Assembly: GCA_031308135.1 (NCBI GenBank) | Contig: JAHLJT010004567.1 | Span: 135,732,991 to 135,796,990, forward strand | Length of the DNA: 64,000 nt | Direction: 5' to 3' | From: Acheta domesticus | Lineage: Eukaryota; Arthropoda; Insecta; Orthoptera; Gryllidae | Made by a program: the position numbers and the translations under genes | Shown: positions 44,005-55,570 of the stretch, piece by piece | Layout: each line of letters opens with the position of its first letter | Numbering within the stretch: position 1 is the stretch's first letter | The notes under the pieces: model-generated | Database searches by the model: none | Told to the model about the DNA's origin: nothing | Seen by the model: only the letters and a program-made list of their open reading frames with translations

Positions 44005-44300
44005 CCGCTGGCCGGATTATCCCTGTAATTGGCGGCGCAGCGGGGCGGGACGAGGCGGGGGCGAGGCAGGTGCTTCGCGGAGGCGCCGCGGGGGGCGTCA
44101 GAGTCGCTTTAATTACGCGGATTGCTCATCGGAGGGCGTCGCGTGCGCCGCCGCCTCCACCGCCCTCACGGAGCACGATCGCGTCGATAATCCGGAAGCT
44201 AAACTGCGTTTCCGGTCGGCGAGTCAAAGGCCCGCGAAGGACGTTGCGGAGCTCTCAGGAGAGGATGGGCGGCCAACGAGGACTGGAAGGAGCTGGACCG
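44005..44300. promoter_or_regulatory. CpG-rich island with GGATTATCC and TTTAATTACG
   Basis: High CpG density (GCGGAGGCGCCGCGGGGGGC, GGGCGTCGCGTGCGCCGCC) with GGATTATCC (44013-44021, containing a GGATTA homeodomain-type core) and CTTTAATTACGCGG. No exon domain in the overlapping ORFs. Regulatory role inferred only. Confidence 0.3.
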
Positions 44301-44690
44301 AGCCAAGTTCCTCTGGATGAGACGATTCGAAAATGAAGTCGTGAAAGGTGTCAAAGCAAACAATCGGTTATTTACAAATATTCTCATGATAGTTTATTTT
44401 ATTCAGACGTTTAAACACGTTTCTTGTGGGTTGCTAAAGTCACTCTTTATCGTCTGTCGGAGATAAACTTATTCCGTGGGAGCTCTTTGCGGCAGCCCTG
44501 GAAACGATTTAACCGGATATATCCTAATATGATCATTTTTATTCTTTATTTTCCAAAAAAATATTAAAGCGATTTTACACATCTATGAAGATATTTCATG
44601 TACTAGGGAAAGGTACCTCACTCATTCTTTCGTCGCTTGTGAGGAAAAAACCTTTTTGTAGAGCCAGTAGAAAAAACTGTTACTTTTAGG
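44301..44690. other. AT-rich unique DNA, nothing recognised
   Basis: No features recognised. Confidence 0.5.
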
Positions 44691-44752
44691 GCATGCTAAA
44701 AGCGTGCTAAGCGTGCTAAGCGTGCTAAAAGCATGCATAGCGTGCTAAAAGT
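44691..44752. repeat. Short minisatellite (GCGTGCTAAAA)n
   Basis: Six imperfect copies of GCGTGCTAA with or without an AAA extension (10-14 bp units). Confidence 0.9.
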
Positions 44753-45665
44753 ACAATGTTTAGTATTAGTCCTAAAAGTGAGACGATGCTCAAATGTTAA
44801 TATAAAACTATTAATGCAACAAAGAAAACAAAATACTTCCGCCTGACCACATCAGCTACTACTGACCTTAATGTAACGTAGTATCCAATTAAGTCATTTG
44901 TATACTTGAATTAAAATAAAATGAAAGTTAGGGTGGCTCTCTAAATAACAGTGTATGACACAAGTGGTAAAAGTAATTTGATTTTGCTCGTAGTAATTTG
45001 TCACTGGGCTTATCGGTCTCTTGTCACAACACTTCATACTCGCAAAATAAAGTGCCACTTTTAACACTCGTATCACAGAAAAGTATTGTCTCACCTTTTT
45101 TCGTCTTATATAATAAATTGCTACTGTTTGCAAAAATGTTTCTTTTATATCACGCTATTTTTCTCTTTGTCTCCATTGTTTAAGGCCAGTCGCTCTCATT
45201 TCACTTAATTACGATTAACTAAGCCCTTAGAGTCAAGTTTTTAAAAAGCTCGTAAACAATGCACTCAAAATGTTTTTATGGCAATTTGTGTTTGTAGATG
45301 CGACATGTTTTCCTGTCTTTTCCATTTCTTTGACAATGCTACTGATATAAAGAACGGTTCCGCTTCCCTATTCTGTTTCTAAAAAAGTGAATAATTTATT
45401 ACATTTGGTCGAAAAATGAAAAGGGTAAGTGTCGATATTTTGTTATAATACATCACTTGGCACGAATTTAAAGCAGTTTCGTACTGATAAATGTTGTTCT
45501 CTCTGACAATAAGAAAGCAATAATAGTCGTTGATAAATGCCATCTTCATATTAGTAACGATGCATAAGATTAAATCCTTTTTATTTCTTTAATGTACTCT
45601 CTCGAATAAAAACTAAATATCAACTTACATAATTTATTTTTAAATAACACTCCTCATTATGCGTA
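44753..45665. other. AT-rich unique DNA, nothing recognised
   Basis: No features recognised. Confidence 0.5.
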
Positions 45666-45670
45666 AATTT

Positions 45671-45756
45671 TTCAAGTATATTCTTTAAGTATAGTTTTCA
45701 AATATAGTCTTCAAGTATAGTCATGAAGAATAGTCTTCAAGTGTAGTTTTCAAGAA
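45671..45756. repeat. About 16 bp minisatellite (TAGTCTTCAAGTA)n
   Basis: Five to six diverged copies of a TAGTYTTCAARTA unit, 13-16 bp long. Confidence 0.85.
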
Positions 45757-45870
45757 AACTATTGCATTTCATACTTATTTTCTCCATTGAACGAGCCGTA
45801 TTATTCTATCAATTAGGTTCAAAACTCTTAATTTCACGTTTATCACGTCAGGGTCCCATTTCGATTTCCT

Positions 45871-45936
45871 GCACAGGAGCACCCCAGAACCTGCATTCCA
45901 GCACATCCCAGAAACAGCATTCCAGCACAGGAGCAT
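45871..45936. repeat. 25 bp tandem duplication
   Basis: CCAGAACCTGCATTCCAGCA and CCAGAAACAGCATTCCAGCA are consecutive 24-25 bp copies, with GCACAGGAGCA at both ends of the block. Confidence 0.85.
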
Positions 45937-45939
45937 TAC

Positions 45940-48180
45940 TATGGATGCTTAAATAACTCAACAATGATATTCATTTGCGGAAGAAAATATTGCCTGGAAT
46001 ACAAACTGGAAAAATGTCATGAATAGGAAAAATCGCTCAACATTTTGTAACCATTGCACTACAATGAAAATTAGTAACTCGACTACTCAGAAGCGGCAGA
46101 GTATTTGTTAATTGTAAATATCGATATTTACCACCAATATATTGGTGTACAAAATTGTCATCTTTAAGATAATTCTTTTGTTAACGCTATAGAGAATAAT
46201 GTAAAGCGGGGGTGATGGAGCCAACGATTCTTGTAACCCTTGAATGTATGGACCTTTGAAAATACATAAATGCATAAGCAAGGCATCTGAAGCCCTGCAC
46301 AATTCGGTTTCGAAATACTATCAAGGGGGCCCGGAAGACGAAAAATTAAAAACAATTGAAAATATTTTAGCGGACTTTCGGGTTTAGATTTTATAAGATT
46401 TTTTTCCTTGTTCGACAATATTATATCTTTCAAAGGTTTTTTATGTTACAAATTATACAAATCGTTTTTAACTACATTTCATCATACCTGTACAATATTT
46501 GAAAACAATAATATTGAAATTAACTGCTCAGGAAACCCTTCAGAAAAATACATACAATATTTGGATTAAAAAATACATGTTGAACTTAGGAATGTTTCAA
46601 CCCGTTTTACAGCTAATTACGGAGGATGCAGTAAGTCTTTAGAATATCTTGTTTTGATTCGAGGAAAACGATTAACTGATTTACCTAGATTGTACAAAGG
46701 AGTGACTGGGCAATATGAAAGAGAGGAGTAGAAATTGGAAGAGAGTTTTAGAAACCACGTTTTTAGCGGTTCTGTTAATTCTGATAATTATTTTAAAATT
46801 TGATCATTTCTAATATACCATGGTGCTTTTAAAATATTTCTTATAGATTTTATGAGTGCTCGTAAATCTTCGGATATATATGACTTTAACACAAAACACA
46901 ATTTTTAGGAATAAATGTTAACAATTGTCAGAGGAATATGTATCCGATTGTATGTTCCTTTCTCATGTATATTGTTCACGGTCAAGTCTGTAAGTTCTTA
47001 CCCCTGGCAAGCACCAAATACTCCAAAAACAAGAATGACCTTCAAAAGCAGGTATATGTTATCGTCAGCCTCTTGTAAGAACTTAGTTACTTGCTATTCT
47101 GATTTTTTAGGATTGTAATTAGTATAGATGTCTTCTTCAAATATTCAATAACTTTGTAATAGTATATTCAAATAAATTTTAAATAATTAGTCTTCAGTAT
47201 TGACTATTATTTCAAATTATAGGGAATGAATAACTTACGTGGATACTCAGTCTTCGCATGTATTGTTATACATTTTTTCAGCATACTAATGTATGACGAG
47301 AAAAGTTGGTTTTAATGTTTTTGATCGTTCGTTCAAAAATGCTAGAATAATCTCTTCGTTAATGCCTCGAACATTTCTTTTCGTTCGTCAATCACAAAGT
47401 GAATCATAAGCTCTTTCATAAGTGGTTAAAGATTTCGAATGCAGCAAACGATATCTTGCATCGTCTGCTTCCTCCAGAATAACATTGGCCCGAAAATATC
47501 TGCTGATACTTCGAAATTCCCGGATTTTTTCTCAATCAGCTTGCGTTACCAGAAAAAGCATTCAACTGTTTAATCACAAAGTAAACTGTACAACCAATCC
47601 TTGATACAGAAAACCGAGAGTAATGACAATTTTTTCTTAACTCACGAAAGTGATTAAAGTTTATTTTCAATGAGCTATAAACTCGAAATAACAAGAAAAC
47701 ATTGTGTGTGACTCGTCCTCTATTAGTCTTCTCAGCCGGAAGGCTATCTACTCGGCTTCGCTATCGCTCGCAGTTAACCTTCCGACTTCTTCCTTAAAGA
47801 CCCATTTAGAGAACTCGTGACATAAATAACTATTTTTGATATATAAGAAACACTATTTCTTAAACTGTTATAGATACTGACTTCAAACTTTTACACTTCT
47901 TCACCAAGTCAAACTACAACATTTATCATAGCCTTTTTATTATATCTTATCATTTAAAAAATTCCCTACATTATAATAAGAAAAAATCTAGGAATAAATA
48001 TTCTACACTTTTAAACATTCATATCGACAACAAAAGTTAAAATTTCTGGAAAGTCCTACTGATAAAACACTTAAAGTATAGCCAAGAAACTGCAGTAAAA
48101 ACTCAGTTCTCTAGTGTATATAGGTAGGAACAAAATGTTCCTTGAATTTAACATTGCGCGAATAAGGCCATCCGGGTCCC
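45940..48180. other. Long AT-rich unique stretch, nothing recognised
   Basis: No repeat, RNA gene or coding domain recognised over about 2.2 kb. Confidence 0.5.
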
Positions 48181-48224
48181 CGTAGAAGAAAGTCAATGAA
48201 CGAAAAAGGTGAGGAATCGCTGCT

Positions 48225-48450
48225 TTATTGCTTGTGGCTCGCGCGAAAACTTGCGCGGCGATTGAGGTGGGGGCGACGTCCGCGCGCGGGGAGGCCCGTT
48301 TAATTGGCCGCTATCGCCGCGCGCCCTGTCGAGCAACAGGTGCCAGTCGCCGCCTCCGCCCCTCCGCCCCGCCCCCTCACGGCTCACATGGGACAGGCCC
48401 CGTCCCGCCACGCCAACTTCGCCTTTTGTGCGAGGCGACTGCGAGGCCAC
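48225..48450. promoter_or_regulatory. CpG island
   Basis: Compact, very CpG-dense unique segment (GCGCGCGGGGAGGCCCG, CTATCGCCGCGCGCCC) with an embedded GTTTAATTGGCCGC and flanking AT-rich DNA on both sides. It is not tandemly repeated. The arrangement (GC island with one TAATT core) resembles 18046-18300 and 44005-44300. Candidate enhancer or promoter by inference; no transcript evidence. Confidence 0.35.
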
Positions 48451-48598
48451 CCACCGTCAAAACTGATATAATTAGAGAAAGAATGGTTCTACTGCTCTCG
48501 CTATTCGCTAGTGAATGAAAATGTTTTCTCCCTGTGTGTCAACGTTTCCATGATTAATTTGTTCAAGACTACAATAAGCTTGAATCTTCAATCCAGTA

Positions 48599-48942
48599 AC
48601 TCTATTCGGCTACTAGCAATGGTACATCGAATTTCTCAACGATTTCGATCGTAAAGGATCGAAAAGACCTAGTAAAAGATGATCGTCTGCAGTAGTTCAT
48701 CAAATAGTATGAGTGAATCCACCAAAAAGTACCGTTTTATACTTCGATTAAAATTGTCAGTCTGTTGAAACTTGGTCTGCTGTCATCCAATCGGGAGCTC
48801 GAACGCGTCTACAGTGACGTCACTATGATGACGTTCAAACTCCGGCAGTGTCACAGCTGACCAAGTGTCAACAGAATTAATGTTCAAAGTATAGACAGCG
48901 TGGTTGAGCGGTCGCCCCGTACAGTTGGTAACCGAATAGAGT
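48599..48942. mobile_element. Candidate 344 bp MITE
   Basis: Ends ACTCTATTCGGCTAC and, in reverse complement, ACTCTATTCGGTTAC form a 15 bp terminal inverted repeat with one mismatch. No clear target duplication was found (flanks AGTA and ACCT). The inside is non-coding and includes the palindrome AGTGACGTCACT, a full cAMP-response-type TGACGTCA site, at about 48810-48821. Element class undetermined. Confidence 0.45.
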
Positions 48943-51410
48943 ACCTCTTAAGTAACATACGCCGATCAGTGAAGTGCTATTCCAGTTTATACGAATTCTT
49001 TTGTTCAAGATTGTCGGTTAATTCTTGAGTGCTTGAGAGAAATTAGTTAAAGTTTCTTCTTTTCTTACATGATCCCAGTGGATATTTTCACTACAAGGTT
49101 AACTCGTAACGCAATATTTTTCACTAGCAATTTTTGTAGTTATTAGTTAATACTGCATACTAAAGCGTGATTCATATTAAGATTATTGAAAGAAAAACTG
49201 ATTTTTTCTTGCTACAAGTATTTTTATCGGTGAAATGCTTATCTTCACTGTGACTTTCAAAGAGAAATCCGCAAGGCAACCCTCCATTAAGGGGACTGGA
49301 GTGAATAATTGTATATTTCACAAAAACATCAAACTTTCGAAGTAGAATAAATCCTACATTAGTATCTACTGCGTGTGGAAGGAACATAAAATAAATTAAT
49401 AGTAATTAATAAATCTCCTGAGTGGGAATTAATATTCAAATGATGAAAATAAAATGATAATTATCTTGCTTGTAAACGTTGTGGAATTTGTAATCTGTAT
49501 TTGTTCGTATGAATTCCTACAGATTATATTTATTTGTTGTTTACATAACGAAATATTGTTATTTTCTAAGCTACCGCACTCACACAAACCATCTTCTTGG
49601 GAGAAAATAAAGTGCTTCGATTACTTATTGTGACGTATGTATTGGTTTGTTTATCTAGAAAGAACACCTTCCAGTAAATCGAAGATATCATGTAAACATA
49701 TAACATACGTAATTACACTTGGTCGGGCAATCGCTCTTTAAGATTCACACCGATACTGTAGTCTGAGTAGAGGCATTCCTGCCAGCTTACCCACCTTAAA
49801 TACATTTTCTCATGTTCTGTATTGTTGATGTGGACCTTCTTTGGTGTGTCACTAAACATGTGTTTGAGTATTCTAACCGCTAAAGTCGGATTACAACCTT
49901 ATCAAGTTGGTACTATTCCAAAGAAAAGGAACGTACCAAAGGCATTACTATCATTAACAGGACAACAGGTCACACAGGAATAGAAACGTTTCCGTACGCA
50001 CTCGTGATGCAAACTGAATAGACAAATAAGCAATTAGTTCGCTCAAAGGTCGAATTAAGCTACGGAAACCCGGAAAGCTGCATTTTGTCAGTGAGGTTAC
50101 CTGTGTGAACATCGTGATGTGTAATAGTGTGCGTAAGAACTGGCAGAAGAAAAGAATGGACAAAAAGACGAAAAGCTTAATGCAGCTTTTGGGTTTGGTT
50201 TTGATTCTGGTTTGATTTTGATTTCGTGTATCTCACATGATGAGTCAAATTCCATTCAACATAATTATTATTCTGAACGAGTAAATGGAAACGTGAAGAA
50301 TACAAGTTCGGACACGCCGACGCTGGAACGAGAGAAGGGGACCTGCGCGCAAGAAGATCGCCGCGTGGCCAGCAACGCTTCGTGTGTTTGACCTTCAGAA
50401 GTGGCCCACCGCGTCAAATGGTACTCGAAACAGAAGACAGATTGTAAGTCAAACGAACCTTTTTCTACATCGTGAAAACTGCAATCAGTAACTCAGTTTG
50501 AAAGACAGACGCTCGTACATAGAACATTTAATTCTTTTGAAAGCGAAATTGAACAGTATGCTAGGAAATTTGCGTATACTTCCAATCTTCAATAATGTCG
50601 TAAATTGAACGCAGATAGTTACGAAATTGTTTGTAGAGTAGTTGTTTTATAAAAGGAATTCTAAAAGTGTGAATAAGAGTAGTATGTCAGTAACATTTAA
50701 AGAGTAAAGAAAATAATTTCTTTTAACGTTATTGTGAGAAAAATAAAATATTTCCAGATTGAGAATAGAGAACCCACGAATCAGTAAAAGTGCTTATTAA
50801 ATAACTGCGATTCATGAAAGTTTACGTAATAGGAAACTGTGTTTTTGTCAAAGGGTATTTGTGTATTTTTTCCAGCAAGTGGTTATGCTAAATTGTATGT
50901 AAAGTGTATGTATTTTTGTGAACAATAGGATTTATAAGTGAATTGTATAGGTATCCAGGATAGTTAGATATGAGCTCACAATAAGGAGGGTATCGATACC
51001 AGGTAATCAGTTTTTCTTACGAAGAGTAGATTAATTCAGAAACAAAAGTGAACTAATCGATGATGTAAAATAATTTTGTAAATCCATAAGCAGAATATAG
51101 TCTTGTTATCTTTTTATTCAAAATTTAAGGTATCGACTTGCTTATTTTCGCAGAAAGACATTAAAGACGTACCCACTCCCAAATGAATAGGTGTAGGATA
51201 TTAATCCGAACTATTCAAACACACGCTTCGCGCAACCCTCAGACAGGTGCGTCAGAGGCGGAGGCGGTGTTAGTATAAATGATCAGAATTACACGCCATA
51301 GCCTCAGGATAATAATAAGTGAGGTAGCCATTATTGTCAATTTGCCCAACTATATACTGCTTAACATTTATTTGTTAATTTTTTAATGAATTTCAATACG
51401 AGGATGAAAT
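48943..51410. other. AT-rich unique stretch, nothing recognised
   Basis: A GC-richer patch at 50310-50440 has no recognisable exon. Otherwise AT-rich and featureless to the eye. Confidence 0.45.
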
Positions 51411-51417
51411 TTCTTGC

Positions 51418-51957
51418 ATGGCCGACACGTTCCAATTCATTATCGCAGCCAACCGCAAACTGAAACCTTTGCAGCATTCCTTAGCGTTGGTAAAATGTTT
51501 CAATCTACAAGCAATGAGTTTTGATGGATATGAGCAAGATTGGCGGGATAGAGGCAATGTACTAAGTGGAATTAAGGGATGGATGCATAATAGGAAACAC
51601 TCAGCAAAAATTCAGATTTGCAGTCGGGCTAGAAAAAAAAATATCCCATTGCATCAGAATGGTCATTGTAATAAACCAGAATACCTAAGTTATTGTCCAC
51701 TCAGGATCACGAATCCCGGACAGCGTATTGCATTACGTGTTTTTCTTCGTTGCCCAAGTCGGGCAATGAATATTCGAGAGAAGATGTCAGAGGCAGAAGT
51801 CGGGCTCATAGAGCATTCATGCTCTCGTAACATTCCGCCGGGCCGTGGAGGTTGTGGTTGTGGTCAGTCGCGGCGAGCCGTCTCAGAGTGCGCTTTTCTT
51901 GTGCCGGAGCGAAAGCCACCAAGATGGATTACATTTTTTACGACTCCTTCATTTTAA
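51418..51957 (+). CDS. Unrecognised 179-codon open frame (doubtful)
   Basis: An ATG-started open frame outside any tandem repeat. The product has no signal peptide, membrane segment or motif I recognise; a CGCGQSRR cysteine/glycine stretch lies near residue 147. The composition is ordinary, but the surrounding GC content is higher than in neighbouring DNA, which makes long frames more likely by chance. No splice or promoter evidence. It could be a transposon-derived frame or random. Confidence 0.12.
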   Translation: MADTFQFIIAANRKLKPLQHSLALVKCFNLQAMSFDGYEQDWRDRGNVLSGIKGWMHNRKHSAKIQICSRARKKNIPLHQNGHCNKPEYLSYCPLRITNPGQRIALRVFLRCPSRAMNIREKMSEAEVGLIEHSCSRNIPPGRGGCGCGQSRRAVSECAFLVPERKPPRWITFFTTPSF

Positions 51958-51959
51958 TC

Positions 51960-52240
51960 AGCAAGCCACTACCCATGCGAAATGCTCTTTCTTTCCCCTG
52001 GCTTCTGTTTGTGAATTCTGGGCTGGTCGAATAAAGTTGCAGAACTTGCTCCACAACAGACGTTTTCTCGTATGTTTTGTATTCTTTGAAAATAATACAT
52101 ACTTGCAGACTTCTTTAATCAAAGAGAATATGAAACGTAATCATGTCAGGATCTCTTTTTGTGAAGTTATTCGTTTTTCAGAACCGCATTTAATGGTGAT
52201 TTATTGAAAGTCTAGGGAGAATAGAAGCAGAGAATAGAAC
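51960..52240. other. Unique DNA, nothing recognised
   Basis: No features recognised. Confidence 0.4.
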
Positions 52241-52243
52241 CAT

Positions 52244-52247
<4 letters not shown>

Positions 52248-52311
<64 letters not shown>
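52248..52311. repeat. (TA)n microsatellite
   Basis: About thirty-one uninterrupted TA units. The Ile-Tyr repeat peptides on the minus strand derive from it. A pure TA run this long can extrude a cruciform. Confidence 0.98.
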
Positions 52312-52315
<4 letters not shown>

Positions 52316-52446
52316 CAACGTACGCCGGTTCGGTAGAGCATGATCGCGGCTCCTCGCGTGGTGGGGGGAAGTGAGGTGCAGGGGCAACAAACTACATTGA
52401 AAATAATTAGCCGTAATTGGGCAATAAAACAAAAATTAGACATTTA

Positions 52447-52560
52447 TTCCCGACCTACGGTCGGGGAAGTTACATAAAAAAATCCCATGAGGTGGGATTG
52501 CACCCTACCTAGTGAGAATGCACCCTACCTAGTGAGGGATTGCACCCTACCTAGAATTAA
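52447..52560. repeat. Two hairpins followed by three 19-22 bp tandem units
   Basis: CCCGACC-TAC-GGTCGGG (52449-52465) is followed by AATCCCA-TGAGG-TGGGATT (52481-52499). Then the core ATTGCACCCTACCTAGTGAG is repeated three times with small indels (52497-52555). Confidence 0.85.
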
Positions 52561-52659
52561 TTAAAGACCACTATGTTACAATAAAAAAATATGCCATTGC
52601 ACGGCACCGCTTAACTCTAACAAAAAGAAAAAATAAAGAAAAACAAAACACTCGAGAAT

Positions 52660-53070
52660 TGTCGGTATTATTCTCCGCCTCGTTTCGAGGCGGGACGCCC
52701 CAAAGTGCGGGCGTGCGGTAGGAGTCTTATGTATTGTGCAGGCGCGTGCCGGGGTGGGCCCGACGCGGTCGATGGCCTCGGCGTCTTCGACGAGCGTTGT
52801 CCTGCGATGAGCTGCAATGTTGTACGGGGGCGGACGCCTCTCTGCGTCCGCTGGATACCACAAGGTCGCGAAGGTCTCCTCTCCACCTTCACCAAGGCGC
52901 TGTTACAGGTCAGGAGTCGCCCCCATCACGACTCGGACGCGCGATGCGGGAGCATTTAATTGTGGACGCGGATCGGAAGCTGGATCATGGTATTCGCGGC
53001 TCGTACGCTCGAATTAGGCAACGTGTTACTATTTCATCGAATACCCGAACAGTTCACGGCTTCCACGACC
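52660..53070. other. CpG-rich unclassified block
   Basis: GC- and CpG-rich unique sequence with open frames on both strands but no recognisable domain. With the hairpin/tandem segment before it and the repeats after it, this may be part of an LTR or other mobile element, but no termini or duplications were found. Confidence 0.3.
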
Positions 53071-53077
53071 AGGCATG

Positions 53078-53230
53078 AAGCGCTCTCTCGCGACTACTTC
53101 TTAAGTGCGTCTCTCGCAACTAACACTTAAGTGTCTCCTCTCGCGCCAACTTCACAAGTATTTTCTCCCGCGGCCGCTGCTCTCGTGTTTACTCCTTCGC
53201 GACTACTTCACCAGTGTCTTCTTTTTTACT
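53078..53230. repeat. Degenerate about 33 bp minisatellite
   Basis: Four to five diverged copies around CTCTCGCGACTACTTC followed by TTAAGTG or ACAAGTA (for example CTCTCGCAACTAACACTTAAG, CTCTCGCGCCAACTTCACAAG and CCTTCGCGACTACTTCACCAG). Confidence 0.65.
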
Positions 53231-54130
53231 TCGGGATTTTGGGAATCCGTTCCTCTTCGGATCTCCCCCCCTCCTAAGTTCGTCTTGGGCTCGCTGACCT
53301 ACTTTAGGAAAATTGTCATTGGTCGGACCTTACTGCGTCGCAGAAATAATTTGACGAATCGTGGTTCGTGATTTCTTGGTGAATTTCCTTAAGTTTCTCT
53401 CTCTCTCTGGCTATCTCTGTCTACCGAAACGCAGCTGTATCCATCGGAGGGTGACATCTCCTGGGAGCAATTATTGCATGGCAAGGGTTAGAACTTACTT
53501 GAATTAGCGCGACAGGCGTGGCGGTGAGGAACGCGTTGGCGCGGAGACTCGCTTAGAGGAGGGCGGGGGCGGAACACAAAGGGTGTATTCACTGCGAAAA
53601 ATGCCCGTCGCGGTCTTTGACGGCGAATGGCTGTAAATTTCTCCCAAAGCAGGCAAGGGGGCGTCAGAGGGATGGGACCACGGCAGCGAAGAGGTGGGTG
53701 GGGTGGGGCGCGGTTGGGGGCACGTGCGCGTGCCAGAGAGTACAAAAAAACAAGCTTTTGTTATGGATTTCTTAAGGCGCTGCTACATGCCGCCACAATA
53801 TATATATTGAAACGAGTCGTCAATTCGACCCTTCACAACGATCATTTGTTAATAGGGACAGGGATTCTTTTCCGGGAATGGGCTCTGGGTTCCATTTTCC
53901 TCACCAATGGAAACACGTAGGTAATCTGACTAAACATGAATCTTTATTTAACGGTAGATTACAAAAATTAGTTGTTTTTCTTTCTTACAATACATCTGTT
54001 CGATCGTCACACTATCCTTAACAACCTCTTAGTGATTGACTTTGTATTGTCATAGAATTCCACTCATTGCTCACAATTTTAATGACTATGGGGCCTCCAG
54101 TACTGATCACTGCTTCCTATTCCTTCCCCC
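53231..54130. other. Mixed unique DNA
   Basis: GC-richer at 53480-53740 (including GGGGGCACGTGCGCGTGCC near 53716), AT-rich otherwise. No coding domain recognised. Confidence 0.4.
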
Positions 54131-54149
54131 CTTCTCAATATTCTTACGT

Positions 54150-54420
54150 CCGTTCTTACCCACACCGTCTCTCCCGGCGAGGGCCTCCACGCCGTGTCTA
54201 CGGTCACCCGATGAAGCGATGCCTCGCGGAACGCCGGCGGCGCTCGGGATTCATCGGGTCTCTGGCCGCCGGAGCAGGGGGACGCTCGCCGCCGGGCGCC
54301 TCGTCGCCGCCCGCAGTTACTCCAGACTTAACACTTCCTGCCGCGATTTCGCCGCCCACCACCGTTATAGCGGGCCCGCCACGCGTCAACCGGCAACGTT
54401 CCAGTTCTCTGTCCATGATA
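54150..54420. other. CpG-rich island
   Basis: CpG-dense unique sequence (CGCCGGCGGCGCTCGGG, GCCGCCGGGCGCCTCGTCGC). Overlapping ORFs on both strands lack a domain signature. Another of the recurrent CpG islands. Confidence 0.3.
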
Positions 54421-54424
54421 AAAC

Positions 54425-54755
54425 TCTTCTCCTACACCTCGCAGTCGGATGCTCATTGCCGCACAGTTTGGGTTCACACTATATTCACCTTGCGTCCATT
54501 CCCATGCTTTGCCGCATTCATGCGGATTCCACCCCGTCTAACATAGTTCACTGATGAGATTTCTATCACTTCCATTACAGTTCCTTATTCCTACAGGATC
54601 AATAATACACGGTTACCAAACATCACCAGTCAGATGCCGCACGCAACTCCACGTGCCTCCGCCGCTACACATTTGCCCACGTGATAGTTTTCATTCACTG
54701 ATATTATCTTTCCTTTACTTCATTAACACAACTATTTACACTCACTGCACTCCTT
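54425..54755. other. Unique DNA, nothing recognised
   Basis: No features recognised. Confidence 0.4.
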
Positions 54756-54759
54756 CGAT

Positions 54760-55118
54760 GGTGTGACGGTTAGCGTGCCGGACTGTCATACCCAAGTTCG
54801 CGGGTTCAAACCCGATCGAAGCCGTGGATTTTTAAGGGCGAAAAAATCCTTCGTACGCCTTCCGCGGAGGGGAGGGGAAGTAAAGCCGGCTGGCCCATGT
54901 TAGTAGATTTACTTGCATGTAAAAGACCCTCAAGCCTAAATGACGCCTCTGAGCTAAATTCAAATCGCCTGTTTCGTCGCCCGAGATAATACCTTCTTTC
55001 TCCGCTAGGTGAAAGGAGCGTAGCGAAATTTGCGTGGTCAGACGGAAGAGCGGGCCTGATGGCCCGAGTCTCGCCACGTAAAATAAGGCATTAACTAACT
55101 AACTAACTAACTAACCTT
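54760..55118 (+). mobile_element. tRNA-derived SINE, family C
   Basis: Plus-strand element. The head has an A-box-like GGTGTGACGGTTAGCGTG and a B box GGTTCAAACCC (54805-54815); the anticodon-loop region GACTGTCATACC resembles tRNA-Asp(GTC). A body of about 270 bp follows, ending in a (TAAC)n tail (ACTAACTAACTAACTAACC at 55099-55117). A possible short duplication CCTTC flanks it, too short to be certain. The body shows no similarity to family A or B by eye. Confidence 0.82.
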
Positions 55119-55430
55119 CTTCCTCCACATTGTCCCTCCTTAAGCTTCCCACTCTCGATGAGTCTGGATTTCAACACTGTTCATACTTTTGTTTCCGCAC
55201 CGTTTGTAAGCGTCCTTTCCATTTTATGGCGATCTCCTCACTACTTCTTTTCTCGTTGGTCACACGTTCTTCGGTTCCCCTCTGATTCGGTTTCAGCGCC
55301 CGATTCAGACGGCGCGCCCTCCGCTACCGCGCAATTCAAATGCTTGCGTTCTGAGAAACGTATTATTATCATTGTTGTAATGATATTAATAATTCGTTTC
55401 AATGTATATATATTAGGAACATTCAAAAAG
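55119..55430. other. Unique DNA, nothing recognised
   Basis: No features recognised. Confidence 0.4.
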
Positions 55431-55454
55431 AAACGAGCTGGGGGCCAAGGAACA

Positions 55455-55570
55455 AAACCGCGCAACTGGATTTATCGATTTTTTTGTTGCCAAGGCCCTG
55501 TTATAAGAGTTTTCTGCAGAAAATTCACTGTTTTGCGCGCGGTATTACATAACTTTCACTCTACTCCGTA
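55455..55570 (+). repeat. Family X tail fragment
   Basis: TTTATCGATTTTTTTGTTGC, then CTGCAGAAAATTCACTG and GCGGTATTACATAACTTTCA, line up with TTTATCCACTTTTTCGTTAT, CTGCCGAAAATTCGCCG and GCAGCATTATATAAGTTAC at 25157-25245. It appears to be a short piece of the family X tail. Confidence 0.5.

Noticed and set aside
54760..54830. Functional tRNA-Asp gene
   Set aside because: T-stem and acceptor pairing are imperfect, and the sequence continues into a SINE body with TAAC tail.
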